Assembly (NCBI RefSeq): GCF_001667115.1 | Contig: NZ_LZIJ01000025.1 | Span: forward strand, 1-52,129 | Source: Mycobacterium sp. 852002-51163_SCH5372311 | Lineage (GTDB): Bacteria; Actinomycetota; Actinomycetes; Mycobacteriales; Mycobacteriaceae | Reading direction: 5' to 3' | DNA: 52,129 nt | Shown here: positions 39,243 to 47,866 of the stretch, in pieces | Layout: every line of letters begins with the position of its first letter | Numbering within the stretch: position 1 is the stretch's first letter | The notes under the pieces: model-generated | Seen by the model: the letters and a program-made list of their open reading frames with translations, nothing else | Told to the model about the DNA's origin: nothing | The model's database searches: none | Translations under genes and position numbers: made by a program

Positions 39243-40934
39243 GTGGGCACTTGCGCCGAACACGATCGTCCCCTGAACGCGTCCGCCCTGCGGGACTGGG
39301 CGCACACCGCCGTCAGCGACCTGATCACCCATATCGACGAGATCAACCGGCTCAACGTCTACCCGGTCGCCGATGCCGACACCGGCGCCAACATGCTGTT
39401 CACCATGCGTTCCGCACTCGCGGAGGCCAACGCATCGGCGGGTGTTCCCGGCGACGTCGCCCGGGTCGCCGCGGCTCTGTCGACCGGCGCGCTCAACGGC
39501 GCCCGGGGGAACTCCGGGGTCATCCTGTCCCAGATCCTGCGCGGCATTTCCGACGTCGCCGCGGCAGCGGCCGCCGACCGCGACGGTGAACTGCCCGAAA
39601 TCGACGCCGCCCTGTTCGGGGCCGCGTTGCGACGCGGAGTCGACCTGGTCATCGCCTCGATGGGCGGGGATGAGGTCCAGGGGACCATCGTCTCGGTGTT
39701 ACGCGCCGCAGCGGGGGCCGTCGAGGAGTGCGCGGGCGGCGCTGAGAGCCTCGCGCGCGCGGTCACTGCCGCCGGCGACGCCGCGGTCGTCGCGTTGGAA
39801 AAGACCCCCGAGCAGCTCGACGTGCTCGCCGACGCCGGTGCCGTCGACGCCGGAGGACGCGGCCTGCTGGTCCTGCTGGACGCGCTGCGCACGACGCTCA
39901 CCGGTCAGGCGCCTGCCCGCGAGGTGTACGAGCCGTCGCCGCGCATGCAGCCCGCGCAAACCGCCAAGCGACCCGCGCCGCAGTTCGAGGTCATGTACCT
40001 GCTGGGCGGCTGCGGCGCCGAGGCAGCCGACGCGCTGCGGGACCGGCTGGCGGAGCTGGGCGAATCGGTGGCCATTGCCGCCGCCGCTTCTTCTTCACAG
40101 ACTTCCGGCGGCAGCTATTCGGTACACGTGCATACCGACGACGCAGGTGCGGCCGTCGAAGCCGGATTGGCCGCCGGGCAGCTGAGCCGCATCGTGATTT
40201 CGGCCCTTTCCGGCGGCACCGGCCTGCCCGCGGGCGGCTGGACGCGGGAACGGGCGGTGCTGGCCGTCGTCGACGGTGACGGCGCCGCGCAATTGTTCGC
40301 CGACGAGGGCGCCTGCGTGCTGCAACCGAGTTCGGAGGCCGTCGACCCGACCACCGACATCAGCGCCCACCGGCTGGTCCGGGCCGTGGTGGACACCGGC
40401 GCCGCACAGGTCATGGTGCTGCCCAACGGTTATGTGGCGGCGGGCGAGCTGGTTGCCGGCTGCACCGCGGCCATCGGCTGGGGTGTCGACGTTGTTCCGA
40501 TACCGACCGGGTCGATGGTGCAGGGGCTGGCCGCGCTGGCGGTACACGAACCGGACCGGCAGGCCGTCGACGACGGCTACACCATGGCCCGCGCGGCGGG
40601 GGCTGCCCGGCACGGCTCGGTGCGCATCGCGACCGAGACGGCCCTGACCTGGGCCGGCAGCTGTCAGCCAGGCGACGGCCTGGGCATTGCCGGCGACGAG
40701 GTGCTGATCGTGGCTGCCGACGTCGCGGCGGCGGCAGCCGGTCTGCTCGACCTGCTGCTGGCGTCGGGCGGCGAGCTGGCCACGGTGCTGATCGGCGACG
40801 CCATCCAGGAGGACGCGACCGACGATATCGCCGACGCTCTGCAGAAGCACGTGCACGACAAGCATCCCGGGACCGAGCTGCTGACCTACCGCACCGGCCA
40901 TCGCGGCGACGCGCTACTGATCGGGGTCGAGTAG
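39243..40934 (+). CDS. DAK/FakA-like fatty acid kinase protein, full length
   Basis: 563 residues. N-terminal DhaL-type ATP-binding domain with the metal-binding NVYPVADADTGANM (D44, D46, D46-T-G), followed by ALNGARGNSGVILSQIL, and a C-terminal FakA/DegV-associated domain (SGGTGLPAGG; VLPNGYVAAGELVAG; GDALLIGVE). By homology with FakA, it would phosphorylate fatty acids held by a DegV-type FakB protein. GTG at 39243 behind GGGAGGAGG. In M. tuberculosis the same locus is, as I recall, broken into Rv2975c (about 84 residues) and Rv2974c (about 470). Here the gene is whole. recG follows after two bases. Confidence 0.88.
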   Translation: MGTCAEHDRPLNASALRDWAHTAVSDLITHIDEINRLNVYPVADADTGANMLFTMRSALAEANASAGVPGDVARVAAALSTGALNGARGNSGVILSQILRGISDVAAAAAADRDGELPEIDAALFGAALRRGVDLVIASMGGDEVQGTIVSVLRAAAGAVEECAGGAESLARAVTAAGDAAVVALEKTPEQLDVLADAGAVDAGGRGLLVLLDALRTTLTGQAPAREVYEPSPRMQPAQTAKRPAPQFEVMYLLGGCGAEAADALRDRLAELGESVAIAAAASSSQTSGGSYSVHVHTDDAGAAVEAGLAAGQLSRIVISALSGGTGLPAGGWTRERAVLAVVDGDGAAQLFADEGACVLQPSSEAVDPTTDISAHRLVRAVVDTGAAQVMVLPNGYVAAGELVAGCTAAIGWGVDVVPIPTGSMVQGLAALAVHEPDRQAVDDGYTMARAAGAARHGSVRIATETALTWAGSCQPGDGLGIAGDEVLIVAADVAAAAAGLLDLLLASGGELATVLIGDAIQEDATDDIADALQKHVHDKHPGTELLTYRTGHRGDALLIGVE

Positions 40935-40936
40935 CC

Positions 40937-43150
40937 GTGGTGGCACTGAGCGACCGGCTGGACTACGTCCTCGGCGGAAAAAATGCCCAGCAACTCGACG
41001 AGGAATTCGGCATCCGAACCGTCGACGACCTGTTGCGCCACTACCCGCGCAGTTACGTGGTGGGCGCGGCGGTGCGAGACGCCGAAGACGAGCAACCGGA
41101 AGCCGGTGAGCACATCACCATCGTCGACACGATCACCGAAACGAACACGTTCCTGACGAAGAAGACCCCGAAGAGAACGTGTCACCGCATCACCCTTGGC
41201 TCCGGCCGCAACAAGGTGACCGCAACGTTCTTCAATGCGAAGTTCCTCAGCAAAGACCTCACCAAAGACACCAAGGTGCTGCTCTCCGGAGAAGTGGGTT
41301 TTTACCACGGCGTCATGCAGCTGACCCACCCCGCATTCCTCATCCTCGACTCGCCGGACGGAAAGCATCGCGGCACCAAGTCGTTGAAAAGCATTGCCGT
41401 CGCCTCGGAAAGAGCCAGCGGTGAGTTCGCCGTAGAAGACTTCGAACGCCGTTTCTTTCCCATCTACCCGGCCAGCACCAAAGTGCAGAGCTGGGACATC
41501 TTCAACTGCGTGCGCCAGGTGCTCGACGTCCTCGACCCGGTCGACGATCCACTGCCCGCGGACGTGCGCGACCGGTATTGCCTGATGCCCGAAGACGAGG
41601 CGTTGCGCGCCATCCATCTCGCCGAGAGCGACGCGGCGCGCCGGCGCGCCCGTGAACGACTGACTTTCGACGAGGCCGTCGCCCTGCAATGGGCACTGGT
41701 TGCCCGCCGGCACGGCGAGCTGTCCGAATCCGGACCGGAGGCACCGCCGCGCCCCGACGGTCTGATGGCGGAACTGTTGCAGCGGTTGCCATTCGAGCTG
41801 ACGGCCGGGCAGCGCGAAGTGCTGGGCGTGCTGTCCGACGAGCTCGCGGCGACGCGTCCGATGAACCGCCTGCTGCAAGGCGAGGTCGGTTCCGGCAAGA
41901 CGATCGTCGCGGTACTGGCGATGCTGCAGTTGGTCGATGCGGGCTACCAGTGTGCGCTGCTGGCGCCGACGGAAGTTCTTGCGGCACAGCATCTCCGGTC
42001 CATCTCCGACGTGCTCGGCCCGTTGGCGTTGGGAGGCCAGCTGGACGGGCCCGAAAATGCCGCCCGGGTGGCAGTGCTCAGCGGCTCGATGACGACAGGG
42101 GAGAAGAAGTACCTGCGAGCCGAAATTGCCGCCGGTCAGATCGACATCGTGGTCGGCACGCACGCGCTGTTACAGCACTCGGTCGAATTCCACAACTTGG
42201 GCATGGTCGTCGTCGACGAGCAACACCGGTTCGGTGTAGAGCAGCGAGACCGACTGCGTGCCAAGGCTCCTGCGGGCCTCACGCCGCACCTGCTGGTGAT
42301 GACGGCTACCCCGATACCGCGCACGGTGGCGCTTACCGTCTACGGCGACCTGGAAACCTCGACGCTGCGCGAACTTCCGCGCGGACGCCAACCGATCACC
42401 ACCAACACGATCTTCGTCAAGGACAAACCCGCGTGGCTGGACCGGGCCTGGCAGCGCATCAAAGAGGAGGTCGCGGCCGGACGCCAGGCCTACGTGGTGA
42501 CGCCCCGCATCGACGAGACGGACGAGCCTGGCCAGCCCGGCTTGCGGCCTTCGGAGACCGCCGAGGGTCTGTTCGCCCGGTTGAGTTCCGGTGAGCTCGC
42601 AGACTTGCGCCTGGGCCTCATGCACGGCAGGTTGTCCGCCGACGAGAAGGACACGGCGATGGCGGCATTCCGTAGCGGCGAGATCGATGTGCTGGTGTGC
42701 ACCACCGTGATCGAGGTAGGTGTCGACGTTCCCAATGCGACGGTCATGTTGGTGATGGACGCAGACCGGTTCGGGATCAGCCAGCTGCACCAGCTGCGCG
42801 GGCGTATCGGCCGGGGTGAGCACGCGAGCCTATGTCTGCTGGCCAGCTGGGTCTCGCCGGGGTCGCCCGCGGGCCGGCGGTTGTGCGCCGTGGCCGACAC
42901 CATGGACGGCTTCGCGCTGGCTGACCTGGACCTCAAACAGCGCCGGGAAGGTGATGTGCTGGGCCGCATTCAGTCCGGTAGGGGGATCACGTTGCGGCTG
43001 CTCTCGCTCTCCGAGCACCAGGTCGTCCTCGAGACCGCCCGCGACATCTGCACCGCGGCTTATGAAGACGCGGCTGCGCATCCCGGATTGGCCGTCCTGG
43101 CAGCCCGTTTCGAAAGACCTGACCGCGTCGAATATCTGGACAAGGCATGA
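40937..43150 (+). CDS. recG: ATP-dependent DNA helicase RecG
   Basis: Branch-migration helicase that reverses stalled forks and processes Holliday junctions; 737 residues, the M. tuberculosis length. N-terminal wedge OB domain (residues 20-190), Walker A in LLQGEVGSGKTIVAVLAM (about 312-329), Walker B variant VVDEQHRFGVEQRDRLR, motif III TATPIPRTVALTVYGDLE, and motifs V/VI TTVIEVGVDVPNATVMLV and QLHQLRGRIGRGEHASLC. GTG at 40937. The ATG of the next gene overlaps its stop (ATGA). Confidence 0.97.
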   Translation: MVALSDRLDYVLGGKNAQQLDEEFGIRTVDDLLRHYPRSYVVGAAVRDAEDEQPEAGEHITIVDTITETNTFLTKKTPKRTCHRITLGSGRNKVTATFFNAKFLSKDLTKDTKVLLSGEVGFYHGVMQLTHPAFLILDSPDGKHRGTKSLKSIAVASERASGEFAVEDFERRFFPIYPASTKVQSWDIFNCVRQVLDVLDPVDDPLPADVRDRYCLMPEDEALRAIHLAESDAARRRARERLTFDEAVALQWALVARRHGELSESGPEAPPRPDGLMAELLQRLPFELTAGQREVLGVLSDELAATRPMNRLLQGEVGSGKTIVAVLAMLQLVDAGYQCALLAPTEVLAAQHLRSISDVLGPLALGGQLDGPENAARVAVLSGSMTTGEKKYLRAEIAAGQIDIVVGTHALLQHSVEFHNLGMVVVDEQHRFGVEQRDRLRAKAPAGLTPHLLVMTATPIPRTVALTVYGDLETSTLRELPRGRQPITTNTIFVKDKPAWLDRAWQRIKEEVAAGRQAYVVTPRIDETDEPGQPGLRPSETAEGLFARLSSGELADLRLGLMHGRLSADEKDTAMAAFRSGEIDVLVCTTVIEVGVDVPNATVMLVMDADRFGISQLHQLRGRIGRGEHASLCLLASWVSPGSPAGRRLCAVADTMDGFALADLDLKQRREGDVLGRIQSGRGITLRLLSLSEHQVVLETARDICTAAYEDAAAHPGLAVLAARFERPDRVEYLDKA

Positions 43151-43869
43151 GGCACCTGGTGAACCGCAAATTGCTGCTGTGGTTGTCGGCTCTCGCGGTG
43201 CTCGCGCTGATTGTGGCCTACCAGACGGTGGGATCGGCGGCGAGGCACCACAAGGAGTTCGCCGCGCGCGCCGACGTCCCGACGGTGCAGCCCGGGACCG
43301 ACGTGCTGGCCGGAATCGCCGTGTTACCCCAGCGGCTGCATCGCTACGACTACCGCAGGGCGGCCTACGGCGACGCCTGGGACGACGACAACGACGCCCC
43401 GGGCGGCCACAACGGCTGCGACACCCGCGACGACATCCTCAACCGCGATCTCGTCGACAAGACGTACGTGATCACCAAGCGGTGCCCCGACGCGGTCGCC
43501 ACCGGCATCTTGCACGACCCGTACACCAACACCACAGTGGTGTTTCAGCGCGGCGCCAAGGTCGGCGAATCGGTGCAGATCGACCACATCGTGCCGCTCG
43601 CGTATGCCTGGGACATGGGCGCATTCGCCTGGCCGGGGCCGCAGCGACTGCGTTTCGCCAACGACCCGGCCAACCTGTTGGCCGTGCAGGGCCAGGCCAA
43701 CCAGGACAAGGGCGATTCGCCGCCGGCCCACTGGATGCCGCCGAACACCGCGTTCGCGTGCCAGTACGCCATTCAGTTCATCGCGGTGTTGCGCGGCTAC
43801 CAGTTGCCGGTGGAACAGGCTTCGGCCGACGTGCTACGTCAGGCCGCCGCCACCTGCCCGGCCGGGTAA
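43147..43869 (+). CDS. Membrane-anchored or secreted HNH-like (DUF1524) nuclease
   Basis: 240 residues, counterpart of Rv2972c (about 237). N-terminal hydrophobic segment LLLWLSALAVLALIVAYQTV (residues 9-28) acts as signal or anchor. The rest should be outside the membrane and carries an HNH/GmrSD-C type core: VQIDHIVPLAYAWDMGA, then FANDPANLLAVQGQANQDKG and SPPAHWMPP, giving D-H-I, N, N and K in the usual order. Three Cys, including GCDTRDD, KRCPD and ATCPAG, could form disulfides. It may be a secreted DNase, but activity is unproven. ATGA overlap with recG. Confidence 0.83.
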   Translation: MRHLVNRKLLLWLSALAVLALIVAYQTVGSAARHHKEFAARADVPTVQPGTDVLAGIAVLPQRLHRYDYRRAAYGDAWDDDNDAPGGHNGCDTRDDILNRDLVDKTYVITKRCPDAVATGILHDPYTNTTVVFQRGAKVGESVQIDHIVPLAYAWDMGAFAWPGPQRLRFANDPANLLAVQGQANQDKGDSPPAHWMPPNTAFACQYAIQFIAVLRGYQLPVEQASADVLRQAAATCPAG

Positions 43870-43879
43870 GCCGAGGCGG

Positions 43880-44725
43880 TTACGCGCCCTCGTAGGTCTC
43901 CGGATCCGGACGTAACCGGGTGCCGTCGTTGAGGCCGTTGATCGCCTCCACGTGCGCGGCGCTCAGTTCGAAGTCGAACACGTCGAGGTTGCCGGCAATG
44001 TGCTCGGGCTTGGCCGACCGGAAGATGACCGCGTTGCCGAGCTGCAGGTTCCAGCGCAGCAGGACTTGCGCGGGAGACTTGCCGTATTCGCCGGCAATCG
44101 ACGTGATCGTCGGGTTGTCCATCAGCCTGCCCAGAACCAGCGGTGTGTAGGACTGGGTCACCACGTTGTGCTGTGCATTGGCTTTGCGCAGGTCGTTCTG
44201 GTTGAGCAGCGGGTGCAACTCGACCTGGTTGACCGCCGGCGTGAAGAAGGTGAGTTCGATGACCGTCGTCAAGTGATCCTCGGTGAAGTTGGACACACCG
44301 ATCGAGCGGGCATGGCCGTGTGCCTGGCTCTGGATCATGCCGCCGAAAGAGTCCACATAGTTACCCAGTGAGGGGGCCGGCCAGTGCACCAGGTACAGGT
44401 CGACGTAATCCAGGCCGAGCCGCTCCAAGCTGGCCTGGCAGGCCTGTTGCGCACTGGTGAATCCCTGGTCGGCAGTGGCCAGCTTGGTGGTGACGAACAG
44501 CTCCGCGCGCGGAATCCCGGAGGCCGCTATCGCCCGGCCGACGGCGGCTTCGTTGCCGTAGACGGCCGCGGTGTCGATCAGGCGGCAGCCGATTTCCAGC
44601 GCCGCCGATACGGCACGTTCGGTCTCGTCATCGGACAATTCCGCGACGCCCAGGCCAAGCACCGGCATGGTCTTGTCGTCATTCAGCGATATGGATGGGA
44701 TAGAGGTGCTAGCGGCGCCCGCCAT
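43880..44725 (-). CDS. Aldo-keto reductase
   Basis: NADPH-dependent reductase, counterpart of Rv2971 (282 residues; here 281 from the ATG at 44725, behind AGGTGAGC). The catalytic tetrad is complete: D51, Y56 ([10 protein letters not shown]), K81 ([11 protein letters not shown]) and H114 (VHWPAP). The AKR signature [13 protein letters not shown] and the NADPH loop at the C-terminus ([20 protein letters not shown]) are present. The tuberculosis enzyme is reported to detoxify dicarbonyls such as methylglyoxal. Just upstream lies the remains of a second, related gene. Confidence 0.93.
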   Translation of the reverse strand: MAGAASTSIPSISLNDDKTMPVLGLGVAELSDDETERAVSAALEIGCRLIDTAAVYGNEAAVGRAIAASGIPRAELFVTTKLATADQGFTSAQQACQASLERLGLDYVDLYLVHWPAPSLGNYVDSFGGMIQSQAHGHARSIGVSNFTEDHLTTVIELTFFTPAVNQVELHPLLNQNDLRKANAQHNVVTQSYTPLVLGRLMDNPTITSIAGEYGKSPAQVLLRWNLQLGNAVIFRSAKPEHIAGNLDVFDFELSAAHVEAINGLNDGTRLRPDPETYEGA

Positions 44726-44729
44726 CAGC

Positions 44730-45185
44730 TCACCTGCCTGTGGAATTGAAGGTTCGAGGGTTGGGGTCAAGCCGGGTGCCGTCTTCGAGAGAAGAGACCG
44801 ATGCCAGTTGACTGGCGCTCAGCTCGAAATCGAACACGTCGAAGTTGCTCGCAATCCGTGAGGGGTGGACCGACTTGGGAATCACGATATTACCGAGTTG
44901 GATATGCCACCTAAGCAACACGTAGCCGTGGCCGGAATTGGCCAGGTTCGTCACCACGTAGAGTTGGTCGCGAGGCACGCCGGAATCAGCAAATCGCTCG
45001 CCCAGTCTCCCGTTCGTCGCGGTAGGCGGCCGCGGTGTCGATATGCCGGTAACCGGCGCGCAGCGCGGCACCCACCGCCTGCTCGGTGTCTGCGGGTGCG
45101 ACCCGAGCCCGATGGTGGGTATCCGATTCCTGTCGTTCAGTAAGACTGGGTGACTGAACAAGGGACCGAACGAGGGATCAGCCAT
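44730..45185 (-). pseudogene. Decayed second aldo-keto reductase
   Basis: An AKR gene cut to about 150 codons. The N-terminus ([15 protein letters not shown]) is normal; a one-base loss near 45101-45106 throws the next part out of frame (read in the other frame it is [20 protein letters not shown] and [16 protein letters not shown]); a one-base gain near 44989-44996 restores the frame for DSGVPRDQLYVVTNLANSGHG. Then about 150 residues are missing: the text jumps near 44925 to YVLLRWHIQLGNIVIPKSVH and the usual end [20 protein letters not shown]. The catalytic Lys and His regions are lost. It shares its start-codon bases with lipN on the other strand. Confidence 0.88.
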
Positions 45186-46314
45186 GACAAAGAGCCTGCC
45201 AGGCGCGACGGACGTCAATCTGGGAGCAAGAAGCGCGCCGTTGCGGTGGGCAAGCCGGGTGCAGAACAAGGTCACCACCGTCGGTGTCAAGGTGATTCCG
45301 TGGATTCCGGCCCCGGCAAAGCGGGTGTTGTCAGGCGGTCGTTCGGTGATCATCGACGGCAACACGCTTGATCCCACGCTGCAGCTGATGTTGTCGGGTC
45401 TGCGACTGGCCGGCATCGACGGGCTGGCCGTCGACGACGACCCCGTCGCCTCCCGCGCCCAGATGCGCGAGACGATCCTCGAACTTCCGGGCCCCCAGAT
45501 TCACGTCGACGTGCACGAGTTGTCCATACCGGGCCCTGCCGGTGAGATCGCCGCGCGGCACTACCGTCCGGCCGGTGATGCGGCCGCACCGCTGCTCGTC
45601 TTCTACCACGGCGGGGGCTGGACGATCGGCGACTTGGACACCCACGACGCCCTGTGCCGGCTGACCTGCCGCGATGCCGGCCTGCACGTGCTGTCGATCG
45701 ACTACCGGCTGGCACCCGAGCATCCGGCCCCGGCCGCGGTCGACGACGCCTACGCGGCGTTTCTGTGGGCACACGCGCACGCCGCTGAACTCGGTGCGAT
45801 TCCGGGCCAGGTCGCCGTCGGCGGAGACAGTGCGGGCGGCAATCTGGCGGCTGTGGTGTGCCTGCTGGCCCGCGACGCGGCCGGTGCCCAGGGTGGGCCC
45901 GTTCCGGTGCTGCAGTGGTTGATCTACCCGCGAACCGACTTCAACGCGCACACCCGGTCGATGAGCCTGTTCGCCACCGGATTCTTACTGACCAAACGGG
46001 ATATGGACTGGTTTCACGCCCAATACCTGCGGGGTACTGACCTGGATCCGGCAGACCCGCGGTTCTCGCCGTTGCTGGCCGACTCGCTGGCCGGATTGCC
46101 GCCAGCGCTGATCGCGGTCGCAGGTTTCGACCCCCTGCGCGACGAGGGCGAGAGTTACGCGGCGGCGCTGCGGGCCGCCGGGACTGCGGTGGACCTGCGC
46201 TACCTGGGTGCGCTGACGCATGGCTTCGCCAATCTGTTTCCGCTCGGCGGCGGCAGCGCGGAGGCGACGAACGAGCTGATCTCGGCGCTGCGCGCACACC
46301 TGACCCGGGTGTGA
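45184..46314 (+). CDS. lipN: LipN-type esterase/lipase (HSL family)
   Basis: Hormone-sensitive-lipase-family carboxylesterase, counterpart of Rv2970c LipN; 376 residues, same length. Oxyanion motif HGGGW (142-146), nucleophile S216 in VGGDSAGGN, and acid/base D316 (AGFDPLRDEG) and H346 (LTHGFANLFP). It hydrolyses short-chain esters in studied members. The residue 1-60 cap is helical; no signal peptide is seen. ATG at 45184 lies inside CATG, overlapping the start of the decayed AKR gene on the opposite strand. Confidence 0.94.
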   Translation: MTKSLPGATDVNLGARSAPLRWASRVQNKVTTVGVKVIPWIPAPAKRVLSGGRSVIIDGNTLDPTLQLMLSGLRLAGIDGLAVDDDPVASRAQMRETILELPGPQIHVDVHELSIPGPAGEIAARHYRPAGDAAAPLLVFYHGGGWTIGDLDTHDALCRLTCRDAGLHVLSIDYRLAPEHPAPAAVDDAYAAFLWAHAHAAELGAIPGQVAVGGDSAGGNLAAVVCLLARDAAGAQGGPVPVLQWLIYPRTDFNAHTRSMSLFATGFLLTKRDMDWFHAQYLRGTDLDPADPRFSPLLADSLAGLPPALIAVAGFDPLRDEGESYAAALRAAGTAVDLRYLGALTHGFANLFPLGGGSAEATNELISALRAHLTRV

Positions 46315-46392
46315 GCGCCGCCGCCGGTACTCTAGAGGCGCCGCCGCCCGAGTGCGGCCGGGACAAGCCGACACCGAAGGATCAGCAAACCT

Positions 46393-47184
46393 GTGGCCGA
46401 CAAATCGAAACGTCCCCCGCGAATTGACCTGAAGAACCCCGACGGCAAATTCGGCCGGTTGGTCCAGATCGGGGGCACCGCGATAGTGGTGATCTTCGCG
46501 GTCGTTCTCGTCTTCTACATCGTGACGTCGCATCAAGACAAGAAGTCTCCTGCTGCCCCCGTCAACGGCCAGGGCGACACGGTGCGGGTGACGTCGAGCA
46601 AGCTGGTAACCAAACCCGGGACCACCGAGCCCAAAGCCGTCGTGACCATGTACGAAGACTTCCTGTGCCCGATATGCGCCGATTTCGAGCACAAGTTCGG
46701 GCCGACGGTGAGCAAGCTGATCGACATCGGTGCCATCGCGGCCGACTACTCCATGCTGGCGATTCTCGACGACCCACGCACCCACAACAACTATTCGTCG
46801 CGTGCCGGCGCCGCCGCGCGCTGCGTGGCCGACGAGTCCGTCGATGCGTTCCGCGTCTTCCACGCCGAGCTGTTCGACCCCAACCTGCAGCCCGCAGAGC
46901 GGGCCTCCAGCTACCCGGACAACAAGTGGCTGATCGAACGCGCCCGCCAGGCCGGCGTCGACGTCGGCCCCGGCTCCAAGGTCGCCGACTGCATCAACAG
47001 CGGCAAGTACGTCGACGTGGTCGCCGCCGAGGCGAAACGCGTCGGTATAGACGGAACGCCGGTGATCAAAATCAACGGCGAGGAATACACGCGTTCCACA
47101 CCGCAGGACCTGGTCGCCAAGATCAAGGGGATCGTGGGCGACGTGCCGGGCATTGACACGGCCGTCGCTCCTGCGGCGTCATGA
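46393..47184 (+). CDS. DsbA-like membrane-anchored thiol oxidoreductase
   Basis: Counterpart of Rv2969c (about 255 residues; here 263), an essential DsbA-like disulfide-forming enzyme. Single membrane anchor at residues 25-45 (QIGGTAIVVIFAVVLVFYIV), then an extracellular thioredoxin fold with the active site C92-P-I-C95 (YEDFLCPICADFEHKF) and a cis-Pro loop in GTPVIKINGEEYTR. Two further Cys (RCVADES and ADCINSG) probably make a structural disulfide. GTG at 46393 after AAGGA. It overlaps the VKOR gene by four bases, so oxidase and re-oxidant are made together. Confidence 0.93.
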   Translation: MADKSKRPPRIDLKNPDGKFGRLVQIGGTAIVVIFAVVLVFYIVTSHQDKKSPAAPVNGQGDTVRVTSSKLVTKPGTTEPKAVVTMYEDFLCPICADFEHKFGPTVSKLIDIGAIAADYSMLAILDDPRTHNNYSSRAGAAARCVADESVDAFRVFHAELFDPNLQPAERASSYPDNKWLIERARQAGVDVGPGSKVADCINSGKYVDVVAAEAKRVGIDGTPVIKINGEEYTRSTPQDLVAKIKGIVGDVPGIDTAVAPAAS

Positions 47185-47825
47185 CCGCCGCGGCGGCAGC
47201 TGAACCCGGCAAATCCGTCGAGGCACCAGTTGCCGCCCGCGAAGAGCGGGTGTCCGCGCCCAGCGCATGGGCTGTGCTGCTCGCCGGGGTGGTCGGCCTG
47301 GTGGCTTCGACGACGCTGACGGTGGAAAAGATCGACATACTGATCAACCCGGCGTACAAGCCGTCGTGCAACTTGAACCCGATCCTGTCGTGTGGGTCGG
47401 TGATGATCACACCGCAGGCGTCGGTGCTGGGTTTTCCCAACTCGCTGCTGGGTATCGTCGCGTTCACCGTAGTACTCGTCAGCGGTGTGCTGGCAGTAGC
47501 GAAAATCGCTCTGCCGCAATGGTATTGGGCCGGATTGCTGGCCGGGACGGTGGTCGGCACCGGCTTCGTGCACTGGCTGATCTTCCAGAGTCTGTACCGC
47601 ATCGGGGCGTTGTGCCCTTACTGCATGGTGGTCTGGGTGGTCACCATTTCATTGCTGGTGGTGGTCACCTCCATCGTGGTGGGTCCGCTGCTCGAAGCCC
47701 GGCGCGGCGGGACCGTGGCGCGGGTGTTCTACCAATGGCGATGGTCGATTGCCACGCTGTGGTTCACGGCGGTGTTCCTGCTGATCATGGTGCAGTTCTG
47801 GAACTATTGGTCGACACTTCTCTAA
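47181..47825 (+). CDS. Vitamin K epoxide reductase (VKOR) family, DsbB-like
   Basis: Integral membrane quinone-linked oxidase that re-oxidises the DsbA-like partner, counterpart of Rv2968c. 214 residues. Loop cysteines C63 and C71 (SCNLNPILSCGSVM) shuttle electrons to the C145-P-Y-C148 pair near the quinone (IGALCPYCMVVWVV). Five hydrophobic segments. ATG at 47181 overlaps the previous stop. A 41-base gap leads to pca. Confidence 0.95.
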   Translation: MTAAAAAEPGKSVEAPVAAREERVSAPSAWAVLLAGVVGLVASTTLTVEKIDILINPAYKPSCNLNPILSCGSVMITPQASVLGFPNSLLGIVAFTVVLVSGVLAVAKIALPQWYWAGLLAGTVVGTGFVHWLIFQSLYRIGALCPYCMVVWVVTISLLVVVTSIVVGPLLEARRGGTVARVFYQWRWSIATLWFTAVFLLIMVQFWNYWSTLL

Positions 47826-47866
47826 GGGGGTGTCCGCTCAGTGACGGCGAAGGCGAGGGGCCACAG

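Noticed and set aside
47267..47866. Long upstream extension of pyruvate carboxylase
   Set aside because: It overlaps the VKOR gene in another frame; the ATG at 47867 begins exactly at the conserved biotin carboxylase N-terminus.
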